Source of the DNA: Trichomonas vaginalis G3
Lineage: Eukaryota; Parabasalia; Trichomonadida; Trichomonadidae
Reading direction: 5' to 3'
Assembly: GCF_026262505.1 (NCBI RefSeq)
Contig: NC_067206.1
Location: 30,271,896-30,335,895, forward strand
Length of the DNA stretch: 64,000 nt
Under the pieces are notes generated by a model. The model did not search any database, had not been told where the DNA came from, and was given only the letters and a program-made list of their open reading frames with translations. Shown here piece after piece: positions 9,895 to 21,129 of the stretch (position 1 is the first letter of the stretch; each line of letters opens with the position of its first letter). The position numbers and the translations under genes are program-made.

Positions 9895-10131
9895 ATGGCG
9901 CAGGATTCTTTAAAAAATTATGGATGGAATTAAGAAAGCTGCAGGTTGGGTTTATAAAAAGGTTATTAAACCCGTTGCAAACTTTTTGGCACCAGTAGCG
10001 AAAACGGCAGGAACTATCATAGGTGGGAGTATTAGGTACTAAAGCAGGTAATCCAGCGATGGGAGCACAAGCAGGGTAACGCAATTGGTGGAATTGCTGA
10101 AGGAATACTTAATAAAATAGGAGGTAGATAG
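9895..10131 (+). CDS. Small amphipathic virion peptide (adenovirus pVI-like in character)
   Basis: About 78 codons, start ATG 9895. The N terminus combines aromatic and basic residues (FFKKL-type, then a tryptophan-containing helix), and the C-terminal half is Gly/Ala-rich with GTIIGG-type sequence ending NKIGGR. This composition recalls membrane-active minor capsid proteins of Polintons, virophages and adenoviruses (pVI/pX type). Its neighbour on the opposite strand (10156-10369) has a matching N terminus. Assignment is by composition and place before the capsid gene. This copy may be broken. Confidence 0.5.
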
Positions 10132-10155
10132 TGGAAAAATAAATAAATATTATTT

Positions 10156-10369
10156 TTATCTTAGTATCGGTTGTAGTCTTTGATAAACTTTTTCTCCTTT
10201 ATTTAATATTTCTCTATTGGGGCAGCTTTTGGTGTTATTGATTCAGCAACGTCACTAATTGCTTCTTTATTCTTAAATATCCAATTTGCTCCTTTCTTCA
10301 TTGTTTCCCAAACTTTATGCGCTCCTCTTTTTACTTTATCCACAGTTTCTTAAATATACCTGCAGCCAT
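10156..10369 (-). CDS. Second small amphipathic peptide, paralogue of the first
   Basis: Minus-strand gene of about 70 codons starting ATG 10369. It opens with the same MAAGF-type N terminus and a tryptophan/lysine-rich amphipathic helix as the convergent plus-strand gene, then a different C-terminal half (KEAISDVAESITP). Lies between that gene and the capsid gene, whose leader begins just beyond. The pair looks like an inverted duplication. This copy may be broken; 35093-35307 is the counterpart in B. Confidence 0.45.
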
Positions 10370-10438
10370 AGTTGATTATTTCATTAAAATTAAAAATTCA
10401 TTTTCATCTTTTAATTTTGATTTTTTATTTAATAATAA

Positions 10439-12078
10439 ATGACGACTAACTATTTGGTGCCAAACACTAAACCGATTAATGGAAATGTGTTTCATTCATT
10501 CGAAAAGATAAATGAAATATTCGCAAAGAATGACGGTAGAAGATATTATAGAGAACTTGAAAGTTCATGCTATGACTCTGATACTCCATATTTTGATGAT
10601 AAACAAACTCATTTAAGAATTACAAATCCGGCTCATGATGTGAATCAATTAGGTGACACATATATTAAACGCAAAGTTAAAGCAACTCTAGTTTCAAATA
10701 AAGCTTTCACATGTGATGCCGCTTTTAAATGCATGCGTTTATTCGTTGGTTACAAATCATCAAATCAAAGCTTTAAACAATTAGAAGTAGAAACTGAAAG
10801 AGGTGATGCCGGTTATCTTCAGATGGATTGCGCCCGTGAATCTTTCGCATTTGCAACATATAAACCAAAATCAGAAAGGAAAGTTAAAAATTTGTTCATT
10901 CGTTATATAATAATGTTCAAAAATATGATAACTCAGTATGTGGTAAATATATTGACCCTTCAGAAGTTTTCAAGAGAGCAAATGAAGAAGTTGATGTCAC
11001 TTTTGATATGATTATTCCGGTAAATGATTTGTTAGCATTTCAGGCGTTCGATGATTATCCTAAATCATTTGGTGAAATCATTCTTAAATATTATGTTTTC
11101 AGGGATACTTTAGTATTTTGTCAGGTTGACCCGTTAAGAGTTGCTGATTTACAAAATTATGTTTATGAAAAGATAACTGATGAAAATTATGAAAAGATTA
11201 TGAATCATGTTTATAAATATGATCGCAAATTCCAACAAATCGGACTTCCTGCCAAATTAATTACAAGCTTAGCCGCTACATCTGCTGACGCAACAGTTGA
11301 TGACGTTATTATTTCATGCACAAAGATGGAAGTTTTAGAGGATAAATGCATTACACCAGGATACGGTTTAATTGAAGAATCAGTTAAAGCAATACCACGT
11401 TTATTCAGTAAGGAAGATCCATTCATGATTCCAGCTCAACATATTGACGTTCGTTCACTAAATGGAGGTTGCATCACTCCTGAAGGTATCAGCTCGGATT
11501 TCTCATACGCTCTTCATAATGTTACAGATGTTGTGTTAACATTTCCGAAGAATGCAATGCAAAGAACGGTTTTAGAAAATCCAATGCTTCGAGGTCTTCA
11601 GGTCACTATAGATTCCAGAAACTTCCCCGATCAAGCGATGACCACAGTGGGCGACATATTCTTTACACGTATGCTTCAAGCTTCTGATTTAGATGGAGTG
11701 AATGAATGCACAGAAGAATACGAGGACTCATTAACTAGACCACTGAATGATGATAATGGCACACCATTAGCTAGAACATGGAAAGACCAAACTTCATTCT
11801 TATGCACTATTCCAGTTCAACGTGATGGAGCGGGTATATTCTTTGATGGATTAGAAACTTTCAACTCACAAGTTACAGTACAAGTGAAAGCTTATCCAAT
11901 CATTCAGGGTGAAAATGACACTTACTGTTCAAAAGTGACAAATCCTCCTCAGGTTTGGTTTACTAGGACTACGTATTGGACATGGACACCGGATGAAGGT
12001 TTGAAATATCATCCAACAGGTACACCACCACAGTATAGAAGTTCATATGATGAAATATTGATGAATAGAAATGTTTAA
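10439..12078 (+). pseudogene. MCP: Major capsid protein (double jelly-roll), Polinton A, broken
   Basis: About 546 codons, start ATG 10439 after TTTTTTATTTAATAATAA. Strand-rich throughout. Features typical of Polinton capsid proteins include the central IIPVNDLLAFQAFDDYPKSF and the C-terminal VTVQVKAYPII followed by an aromatic-rich end (TRTTYWTWTPDEG). Size fits the family. It is followed after 24 bases by the packaging ATPase, the usual virion-module order. Nearly whole, with one or so break. Confidence 0.75.
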
Positions 12079-12102
12079 AATTATAAATTTATTTTTGATT
12101 AA

Positions 12103-12918
12103 ATGGATTTCAATTCTGAAGAATTAACAGATGTATATAATACCTACATAGATGATATGATTAATGAAGCATTGAGTGATAATAGAAATGCTCTATCTAA
12201 GGAAAAATTAATGAAAATTCCATATTCTGAATGTTACTTAAATTCAATCACTGCAGCAATTGGTAAACAGAATAAAGGTAAAACATTAACGATATTAAAA
12301 CAAATTATCATTATTGCTAACACTTCACCCCATTCACATGTGTTAATTTATATCAACCGTTCAGGTTCACCTTCAGATGATACATTTGAATCTTTAAAGC
12401 ATTTAATCAAAATTCCAATTATTTATTTATCACAAGAAGAAGCAGAAGATTATTTAAAAAACTTTTTAATGTATAAAGAATTATATAATACAATCAAGAA
12501 GCAAGGATTAGAGGATAAAATTATTAATAAACAAAGGGATGAATTATTTGAAACACTTTCTATTTCAAATTTTGATAGAGAATTTTTGCATTCACTAATT
12601 TTTCTAGATGATGCCGTGAAATCAAAACTAATAACTAATGAGAAATCATATTTTAATCAATTATTAACTCAATGTCGACACATTCAGTGTTCATTCTTCA
12701 TGGCTGTTCAATACTTCAAAGCATTAAGCACAAACATTAAATCAAATCTATCAACACTTTTCATTTTCAGTGGGTTTAGTCGTCAACAGTTGAACGTTAT
12801 GCTTTATCAAGTGAATTTACCAATGAGCATTAATGAACTTTACACACAATATCAACAATTAGGTGAACATGGAAAAATAATAGTTGATTTAAATAAAGGT
12901 TCCATTAAATTTGATTAA
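12103..12918 (+). CDS. Genome packaging ATPase (FtsK-HerA/A32 type)
   Basis: 271 residues, start ATG 12103 after TTTATTTTTGATTAA. Walker A is GKQNKGKT (residues 54-61), Walker B is LIFLDD (165-170), and a sensor-like segment CRHIQCSFFMAVQ follows (191-203), all in the spacing of vaccinia A32-like ATPases. The family pumps genome DNA into preformed capsids. It sits between the capsid gene and a second virion gene. The frame looks whole in this copy; the counterpart in B (37038-37846) is broken. Confidence 0.85.
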   Translation: MDFNSEELTDVYNTYIDDMINEALSDNRNALSKEKLMKIPYSECYLNSITAAIGKQNKGKTLTILKQIIIIANTSPHSHVLIYINRSGSPSDDTFESLKHLIKIPIIYLSQEEAEDYLKNFLMYKELYNTIKKQGLEDKIINKQRDELFETLSISNFDREFLHSLIFLDDAVKSKLITNEKSYFNQLLTQCRHIQCSFFMAVQYFKALSTNIKSNLSTLFIFSGFSRQQLNVMLYQVNLPMSINELYTQYQQLGEHGKIIVDLNKGSIKFD

Positions 12919-12958
12919 CTTTTTATAATTAATTTTTATTTTTTATTTATAATTAAAC

Positions 12959-13855
12959 ATGACAGAAATAGCAAATCTTCTACAGGTTCCATTAAAACAA
13001 GGGACAAACAAAAAGGGTCCATATAATAGAACTATGAAAGTTCCAGACGGAATGAAAGAATTAGTTCATATTGTTGCTGGTCTTCAAAAAGATGTTAAAC
13101 AAATGAGAAACGTTTTAACATTACCAGAAGCTCAAGCATATGCCAAACGTCATGGTCCAAATTGGGAAGCACACGAAGCAGACATTACGGGTCCAAATGG
13201 AAAGCCTGATGGTATAAATGAAGTTTTCGTTACTGATGGTCAAGGAAATATTAAAGTCATAAATGGTTATAAATTAACTATGTCTGATTATCCTAAACGT
13301 AAAGCATATAATGAATGTTATCCTATGAAATTTGATGAAAATGGAAAAACTGTTAAACAATACATTGGAGAAGGTGAACATGGTCCAATTAATTCATACC
13401 GTTATAATCCATATTCTTATTTCAATGAAGAATTAAATGCTGTTGAAGAGGGACCGGATGGATTACCACGATATGTGAATCAGTTTGATGGTCAATATGC
13501 AAATTTGAGACCTGAAATTCCAGCTAAGAAATTCTTTAAAGTTGCTTTATTCGATCCAGTGTTCAATGAACAGAAAGAAGCAATGAAAGCAGAATTTAAA
13601 TTTCAAGTGGCAAGAATTTCTTCATCTTCACTTTCAGAAGCGTTCAAGGAATTGATAAAGAAACCACTTTATTCTCAACAAGGTTATAACTTTGATTTAA
13701 TTAAAGAAAGTGACAGACGTAAATTAGAAAAATCAGATGGTTTTAAGAATGCATGTAATGAAATGATTAAAGATATTGTAAATGATAAAATAAGACTGGA
13801 AGAAACGCAAAGCAATATCAATAACATAATTGGTGCAGTTACAAAGAAAGTATAA
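12959..13855 (+). CDS. Virion-associated protein, 298 aa
   Basis: Open from ATG 12959, leader TTTTATTTATAATTAAAC. The central segment (about residues 76-110) has [18 protein letters not shown] followed by IKVINGY, a pattern I recall from virion proteins of Polintons and some large DNA viruses. Tyr-rich middle and a helical, charged C terminus. Directly follows the packaging ATPase, so a structural role is likely. No enzymatic motif seen. Frame looks whole here, broken in B. Confidence 0.55.
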   Translation: MTEIANLLQVPLKQGTNKKGPYNRTMKVPDGMKELVHIVAGLQKDVKQMRNVLTLPEAQAYAKRHGPNWEAHEADITGPNGKPDGINEVFVTDGQGNIKVINGYKLTMSDYPKRKAYNECYPMKFDENGKTVKQYIGEGEHGPINSYRYNPYSYFNEELNAVEEGPDGLPRYVNQFDGQYANLRPEIPAKKFFKVALFDPVFNEQKEAMKAEFKFQVARISSSSLSEAFKELIKKPLYSQQGYNFDLIKESDRRKLEKSDGFKNACNEMIKDIVNDKIRLEETQSNINNIIGAVTKKV

Positions 13856-13938
13856 GCAAACAAGGATGAACCTTGGGATATTACCGTAACAACTAAATAA
13901 AACTTTAAATATATTTTTCTTTTTTTATTCGATTATAA

Positions 13939-14540
13939 ATGAGAAGACGTTTCACTAGTCAAAAGAACACTAACGCAAAAGCAGAGATTACGGTTGGTTA
14001 TAACGTAAATGATGATAAATCACGAATTATTCAAAATGTTAAAGTTAATGTTAGTCCTGAATTAACAAGGTCAGCAACTCAACCAAATTTATTAACTCGT
14101 GACTTACCGAAAAAGGAGGAGGAAAATAAAGAAGATGAACCCGGTAAAGAACCTGTTGAAATTCCACTTTCCAACATACCCCCCCTCTTTCATCAAACAT
14201 CGAGAACCCAGGAATCTACGATTCCAGTCGCAATGCGCCATATAAAGTAGACATTAATTCTGAATTAATGAAAATTTACCGTGATATAATAACTGATAAT
14301 TATGATTCAATAATAAATTTAATTGATCAATCCGGTTTAATTATTTTACCTTATGAATCATTAATTCACATTATCGCCATTCTTTGTGATGTTCAAGATT
14401 CAGACGTTAAGATTCAATTTTTCATAGATGATGAGGTTTCATGCTGCGGAACAGTTGCAAAAATAAATCCTATAAAGGATATTAGCACAATTAAGATATC
14501 AAAGAACGGAACAACAACTGAACTTCATGTTAACATATAA
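13939..14540 (+). pseudogene. CCG-motif Polinton protein, Polinton A, broken
   Basis: Starts ATGAGAAGACGTTTC at 13939 after TTTTTTATTCGATTATAA. Charged low-complexity N-terminal half, then a folded domain with SLIHIIAIL and VSCCGTV. Total length and C-terminal pattern match the 193-residue gene at 1355-1936 in E1, showing the two families share it. Function unknown. Broken. Confidence 0.55.
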
Positions 14541-14606
14541 TGATATTTATAATAAAATAGTTGATGAATATAAAATATCACTTGAAAAATTCTTTGTTAA
14601 GGCCAT

Positions 14607-15081
14607 TTAATATTCAAGCATTAACATTATCGAATAATAATCCTTTGAATCATAATCAATAATAATTGACCTTTCACCAGTTTCTATCGTTTGTTTTATT
14701 TCTTTTTGTTCCCCACTATCTGGATCGGTCATTGTAATTGTTTTTGTTATAGTATCAGCTTTATCTTTAACTTCAATCTTTTTTCCATCAGGATATTTAA
14801 ACCAAAATTCCAAAATTCGATATTGTCAATCTGTTCATATTTTAATCTATCAATTACATTTTTAATACATCTGAAAATCTTATGAAATGGTCATTATATG
14901 GGTTTGATTGAACTAAATTTGAATGAAGTGAATATAACCTGTGATGAATATGACATCGACTCATATTTTCTGAAAACACTAAAATTATAACATGAATGAA
15001 TTTCTTATTCGTTGAATTTATGAATTCTTGAGGTAATCTTATCCTAGTTTTATTTATCACTGGAAAATAACGCTTTACCAT
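14607..15081 (-). pseudogene. Hypothetical virion-type protein, Polinton A, broken
   Basis: Minus-strand gene with start ATG 15081, divergent from the gene at 15100 with 18 bases between. The counterpart 39554-40033 in B looks whole (159 residues), with LHSNLVQSNPYNDHFIRF in the middle and a strand-rich end. Unknown family; a jelly-roll-like minor virion protein is possible but unproven. Broken here. Confidence 0.45.
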
Positions 15082-15099
15082 ATTTTAATCGTAATAAAA

Positions 15100-15808
15100 A
15101 TGTCAATTATCAATATTATTTCGAATAATAACTGTGAATTAAATTTAACAGTTAGCGGAATTTATAATGTTACTCTCGTTTCTGTGAGTGGTAAATTTAA
15201 TCCCATTCTTTTAGACCCTTCAGATTATATATCATTTATTAAAGATGACCATGAAAAAAGTATGATATGTATATAAATAATGTGATAACGAAATGGGATA
15301 TTAACATGATTTTAAGTTATTTAAATGAATCATTTATCGTATGGTATGAAGAAAATTTTAAATCAAAACCTGATAAACTTTTTGAACTTGATGAAATAAA
15401 TAACCTTATTAAATTTCCGCTGAAAATTAAATTTTGTACTCCTCATCTTCGTTCATTGTTGGGGATATTAAATTTTGAAAAAGATGTTGGGGATGTTTTG
15501 TATTCTGACACTGGTTCCAATTTCATTTTAATCAAATGTGATAAAGTTAATACCCAATGAGATTTTCACATCAAACATTAGACCCTAACTCTTACCCATC
15601 AATACAAAACATTTTATCCATCAACTTAACATATTTTCTTTATCATATCCGTTTCAATTATCCGGGAATTCATTTATTCTTCATTCAAAAGATTTATCAA
15701 AATATTAAATTTAGAATAACTGACCTATTTGATTGTGATTTAGAATTCATGAATGAAATATTATGGCAATTTCAAATAGAAAAAATAGCTGATGAGATAA
15801 CAGATTAA
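15100..15808 (+). pseudogene. Hypothetical virion-type protein, about 236 aa, Polinton A, broken
   Basis: Start ATG 15100, back-to-back with the minus-strand gene ending its start codon at 15081. Beta-rich N terminus (LNLTVSGIYNVTLVSVSG) and aromatic helical middle; the C terminus resembles minor capsid proteins in overall character (HSKDLSNIKFRITDLF in the B copy). No signature motif. Broken. Confidence 0.45.
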
Positions 15809-15832
15809 ATATTTATTTTTAAATCATAATAA

Positions 15833-17916
15833 ATGATTAAACAACAGCAACCACAGCAACTTAAGGCACAAAGCACCCAGGTCCCTCAGACCATTACATA
15901 CGCCATATATGCATATAATTCAAAGACGGCAGAACAAACGCAAAGGTTGAAATATGGAGATTTGGAGATAGTATTGAAAAATGACCATTTCGAATTCGTT
16001 TGCAAAGGTGGTGCAGTGATATCAAATATAAAAGAAATTTTATTTATGAATTCAAAAATTAAAGGAATAACGGATGATATAACATCAATTCCACCAGAAG
16101 AACAGAGATATTACGCATTAAATGCATTTCCTAAAGTTTTGAAGATTGGAAGATTTAATTTAAATGAGGAATTCATAAAAGGTTTCCTAAATGACATAAT
16201 GGAGAAGCAGATAAGGAATATGTGGATAGTGAGTTAATGAAGAGGACAGATAAGGAATATGGATGAAAAAGATAATGAAATTAAAGAAATGGTTGAATGG
16301 TATCATGAATGGACATCAAAGATAAAACTAAAGCTGATACAGGATGGGTTTCAGGATGTTTAGACCTTAAAGCGGATAAAACATATGTTAACGATGAGTT
16401 AGAGAAGAAAGCAGATAAGGAATATGTGGATAGTGAGTTAATGAAGAAAGCTAATATATCATTTGTTAATGAAGAAATAAAACAATCAGAGGTCTATTTT
16501 ACTCCACCATTTTTAAATTTTATGAAATCATCAGATAAAACCTTTGATATAGATTCTTTTGAATGGATATGTTTCGATGGAGTGACCATGTATTTATTTT
16601 ATACAGATGGAGTGCTTTATTATTTTAAAACAAATGATTTTAAAAACTATGAATCATTTACTCCATCTGTTTTGAATCCTGATACACGAAAGCCAATCAT
16701 TAATCCAAGAATTTTATATGTTGAATATAATAACGGTAAATTTATGGGAATGATAACGGTTGGAGATGATTTTTACCCTTGTTATTCATTCGATTGTATC
16801 CAATGGTTCAAATGTAATTTAAATCAAGATGCTAAATTTAAATATCCAAATAATCCTATTAGATGCGTTAATAATAAATGGGTACTAATTTATGAAGTCA
16901 ATCAAATTTTCATTAGTGAGGATGGGATAAATTATTATATGTTTAGTATGATGTCATCAGATTTGAAAATTGATTATACAAGTAAGTGGTATTACATTAA
17001 CAACATGTATTTTATCCTACAAAATGATAAAATTTATAGATCATCTTCAATACAACAAGGTCAATTTGAACAAATTTTTCAAGCTGATGGAGACATTGAA
17101 GCTTTATGTTATGGATCAAATGTTTATGTTCTCGTTTCAGGTGAAACGGTCTATTCATATCCTGTAAGTTATAACAGACATATTTATTTATCACAGGATT
17201 TATCAAATTGGGAATTGGTTTATTCATTCACTCCAAAATTTACTCAAAATTATAGATTTACAAATTTATTTTATATTGATGGGTATTTCATTGCTTTAGG
17301 ATGTGGTGATTTAGTAAATATCAGTAGTGATGGAAAAAACTGGTCTGAAATCACAAAATTTCAAGATGTTAGAAAAGCAATTTTCAAAAATAATACGTTA
17401 ATATTGATAACAAGACCAGTTTTAAATACTCACCCAAATTCAATATTATATAATAAATTCAATATTCATAATGGATTAAATACAATTCTTGAGATGATTT
17501 ACCCCATTGGTTCTATTTATACATCAATGAACTCAACAAATCCAGCAACAGTTCTGGGTTTCGGTACGTGGGAGCAGATTGTAGATAAATTCCTCTATTG
17601 TGCTAATAGTTCAAAGGAAACAGGAGGTTCGAAGAAAATTAAAGAAGCAAACCTTCCACCACACACTCATACAGGAACTACAAACTTTTCTGGCGACCAT
17701 AGTCACTCATTAAGAGACCACCCATTATACAACTCAGAATATTATGCTGGCAATGACGTTTTATCTCCAGATTATAACCATTCGACAAAAAAGACTTTTC
17801 GACCAACTGAACCGGGAGGAAATCATTCACATACTTTCACAACAAATCCAACAGGCTTGGGTGAAGATTATATGCCACCATTTATGACTGTATTCGCATG
17901 GTACCGCATTTATTGA
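15833..17916 (+). pseudogene. Tail-fibre-like adhesin, Polinton A form, broken
   Basis: Start ATG 15833. Parts in order: an N-terminal domain of about 130 residues shared with Polinton B; KADKEYVD-type repeats expected to form a trimeric stalk; a large beta-rich domain of about 330 residues with repeated aromatic strands, suggestive of a propeller; and a phage tail-collar-like C-terminal domain (NPIGSIYTSMN-type start, His-rich LPPHTHTG, end YMPPFMTVFAWYRIY). Such proteins bind cell surfaces. The middle and C-terminal parts differ from those in B. Broken. Confidence 0.7.
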
Positions 17917-17989
17917 ATGAACTAAATATATTTTATGTCTGTAATTAATTAGGTAATGAAGTAATGGATGAACTGCAGAAATAAATTTT

Positions 17990-18250
17990 ATCGTTAATGT
18001 TTATGTTAATGGTTTCAGGTTATTCAATAATGACTTATTTTTGAAGAACTGAAGGTGTCACCAGGTCACCAGGTCACCAGGTAATTTAACTTCTCTGAAA
18101 AAATGTGACAACATGACATTTTGACAACATCACAGGAGGAAGGTAGTTATGACTTATTTTTGAAGAACTGAAGGGGTCACCAGGTCACCAGGTCATTTCA
18201 CTTCTCTGAAAAAATGTGACAACATGACATTTTGACAACAACACAGAAAA
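17990..18250 (+). repeat. Left array of roughly 105-bp repeats flanking helicase cassette (A)
   Basis: Two units, each containing TTTTTGAAGAACTGAAGG, a run of GTCACCAG direct repeats, TTCTCTGAAAAAATGTGACA and ACATGACATTTTGACAACA. The same units occur inverted on the other side of the helicase gene (20650-20930), so the cassette is bracketed by inverted repeats. Confidence 0.85.
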
Positions 18251-18313
18251 TTTGATGCAGTCCAAAAATAAAGTTAGTTTTAAAATTATTTTTATTTTTT
18301 TATTCCTATATAA

Positions 18314-20625
18314 ATGACAGCAACAAACAACAACAGCAACTTTATCGTTTCTGATGAAAAGTTATTGATTCATTAGTTGCGGAATTAGTTGTGGCAGAAA
18401 CTAAAACCCTCAACGAAAGAATTGGTGAAAACATGATTGATTTACATAACTACCTCAAACATGATGGAGGAAGAGGAAGGAAAACTGGTACAGCTTTATT
18501 AGTAAATAAAATTTCAAATTTAACGATTATAGATGTTGATATCAATAAATCGTACAATGATGAACTTAAAGAAACAGTTAGAAAAGACATTTTATCAAAA
18601 CTTTCGGATAAAGATGTTATCGTTAAAACCGCTTCAGGAGGTCTTCACATTTATTGCAACACTAATTTCTTCTATGCAGTTTCGAACAGAATGATTAAAT
18701 GTTATTCCTGCAATGATTATGATATTGACATAATGACTTCTATGGATGATTCAAAACGTTCTTTAGTGGTTATGGCTGATTCAAGAGTTCGAAAGAATGC
18801 AACAGAACCAATCAATACATACTCATTCATTCGTGGAAGTTATGATTCAACATTAACTAGAACAGTGAATGATATATTAAATGATTTGAATATTAAGGTA
18901 AGAGTTGAACAGAAGAGCGAAGAAATAAAGAGTATAATGAATGAAAACAAAGATGTAAACATTGACGATAAACTAGCTCAGAGCATAGTTGATGGCATCT
19001 GTGATTTTGAAGTACATAATGATGGTGGAAACATGAATTTAGAAAAAAAATAACATTATTCACACTGTTTCAAGCTATTAATTCGTTACCTAATCATTTG
19101 ATTAATGAAGCATACGATAACGTTTATAACTTCTGCAATTTAACTGAAAATGCAAAAAGTAATTTTGAAAAAGCACGTAGTAGATATGCACATTTAATGA
19201 CTTCTCCATTTGTTTTGGTGAAGATTCTAAAACTTTATCAAAAGGAATATTATGATGAATATGTTTTACCTTTATTACGTAAGCCAAAAATAACATTTGA
19301 TATCAAACTTGATGACTCGTTTTTGATAACAGATATTAGACGCAAGGCTGAAAATCATCAGTATAAAAAACAGTTCTGAAGTAATTGAGGATTTATCACG
19401 TGTAATTCGTTTTGTAGATTGTGGAAACAAATACTTCATTCAGAAAGATTACAACATACACGACAAAATGAATCAAATATCATTTGTTCTTCAATCAAAC
19501 ATGAAAGAGTCACTCAAAATGATTAAATTATTTAAAGAAGAAGGTAAAACAATAACAGCATGGGATGTACTACTAAATCAATTATCCTCATTAACCGTTA
19601 AGGGTGTTTGCTTTAAATCTGATTCTCCAGATGTTTTCTCAACGTTTCAGGGTTATAAATACAACATTCTTGAAAAGCCTGATTACTCAAAAATTGAGAT
19701 GTTTATGAATTTCATTAAAGAAGCCATTTGTGATAATAACGATGAAGTGTATAAATACCTTCTCGGTTGGATTGCATCAATGATTCAACATCCTGGAATC
19801 AAGAATGAAACAGCAATTATTTTGAAAGGACTTCAGGGAACAGGTAAAAACAGATTTACAGACATTATTTCTGAACTTCTCGCAGGTTATTCATGTAAAA
19901 ACATTACTGAAATAAGTGAGCTAACGGGTAATTTCAATTCAGTAGTTGAGAATAAAATGTTTCTTGTACTTAATGAACTCAAGAATGTAGGTGAAGACAG
20001 ACTCGCAAACTTCAACGTTTTGAAATCAATTATAACGGATAATGAGATTAGAATTAATGAAAAGAATCAACCCAGAAGAACTGCTCAGAATGTTGCAAAC
20101 TTCATTTTCGTAACTAATAACGTTTACCCTGTCAAAATTGAAGTTGGAGACAGAAGATACGTAGTTTTAAGAGTTAATGGTAAATTCAAGGGTCAATTTG
20201 ATTACTTCAAGAATTTAATGGATTCATGCACAAAGGAATTTTATGATAACCTTTTAACATATTTTATGCAATATGACCTTTCATCATTTAATGTACGAAT
20301 CATTCCGATGACTGAAGCCAAACAAGATTTAATCGAGTTATCAACAAATCCTTTAGATGAATGGATAAATACACATTATGATGAATTATGTGCAGGTATG
20401 ACGTGTAAAAATGCTCTATTCTGCAAACCATCAGACATGAAAGACAAAAACTTTCAAATGAGCATTAAGGATAAATGTGAAAGGAAACAAAGAAAAATAG
20501 ATGGTAAACAAACATGGTATTATGTTTTGAAAGAAGAAATGAAAGGATTATATAAACAAATTGAACCAAACGATAATGAGGAATCATTTACTGACGATGA
20601 AATACCTGTGAATGAAGCTTTATAA
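18314..20625 (+). pseudogene. Primase-D5 helicase of Polinton A, broken
   Basis: Start ATG 18314 after TTTTTTATTCCTATATAA. Same protein as 43202-45514 in Polinton B, where the motifs are described. Here it reads on the plus strand, the same strand as the virion genes, whereas in B it reads on the minus strand. Flanked on both sides by the inverted 105-bp repeat arrays. A couple of breaks. Confidence 0.8.
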
Positions 20626-20649
20626 AGTATGATTTGAATTTATTTTTGC

Positions 20650-20930
20650 ATTAATCCTGTGATGTTGTCAAAATGTCATATTGTCACATTTTTTCAGAGA
20701 AGTGAAATGACCTGGTGACCTGGTGACCTGGTGACCCCTTCAGTTCTTCAAAAATAATTAATTATTGAATAACCCATGATGTTGTCAAAATGTCATGTTG
20801 TCACATTTTTTCAGAGAAGTGAAATGACCTGGTGACCTGGTGACCTGGTGACCCCTTCAGTTCTTCAAAAATAATTAATTATTGAATAACCCATGATGTT
20901 GTCAAAATGTCATGTTGTCACAAACTTTAG
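20650..20930 (-). repeat. Right array of roughly 105-bp repeats flanking helicase cassette (A)
   Basis: Inverted copies of the units at 17990-18250: TGTTGTCAAAATGTCAT, then TTTTTCAGAGAAGTGAAATG, then GACCTGGT repeats and CCCCTTCAGTTCTTC. Two full units and part of a third. Confidence 0.85.
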
Positions 20931-20964
20931 AACGGCATAATTTAAATTTTTATTTTTATCATAA

Positions 20965-21129
20965 ATGAATACCCCACAAGCTCAAAATTTACCACGAATC
21001 ATAACAAGGGAGGAAATGATAAAAATGATGCAAGAACATGTTAAAAATAACAAACCACTAAAATTGAGAAAATGTGGTTATGCAGTAATGATGGAAAGAG
21101 AGATGTTGTCGAAGAGGAATAAAAATTAA
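20965..21129 (+). CDS. Basic micro-protein, 54 aa
   Basis: Open frame from ATG 20965 (leader TTTATTTTTATCATAA) to TAA 21129. Sequence begins MNTPQAQNLPRIITREE and ends in a lysine/arginine-rich stretch, with KCGYAVMMERE in between. The same gene is preserved in Polinton B at 45871-46035 with few substitutions, supporting that it is translated. It overlaps the convergent minus-strand gene by four bases. Could bind nucleic acid; no known family recognised. Confidence 0.6.
   Translation: MNTPQAQNLPRIITREEMIKMMQEHVKNNKPLKLRKCGYAVMMEREMLSKRNKN

Noticed and set aside
9884-10084. Minus-strand Pro/Cys-rich frame
   Set aside because: Antisense to the small amphipathic peptide gene at 9895-10131, which is conserved in Polinton B.
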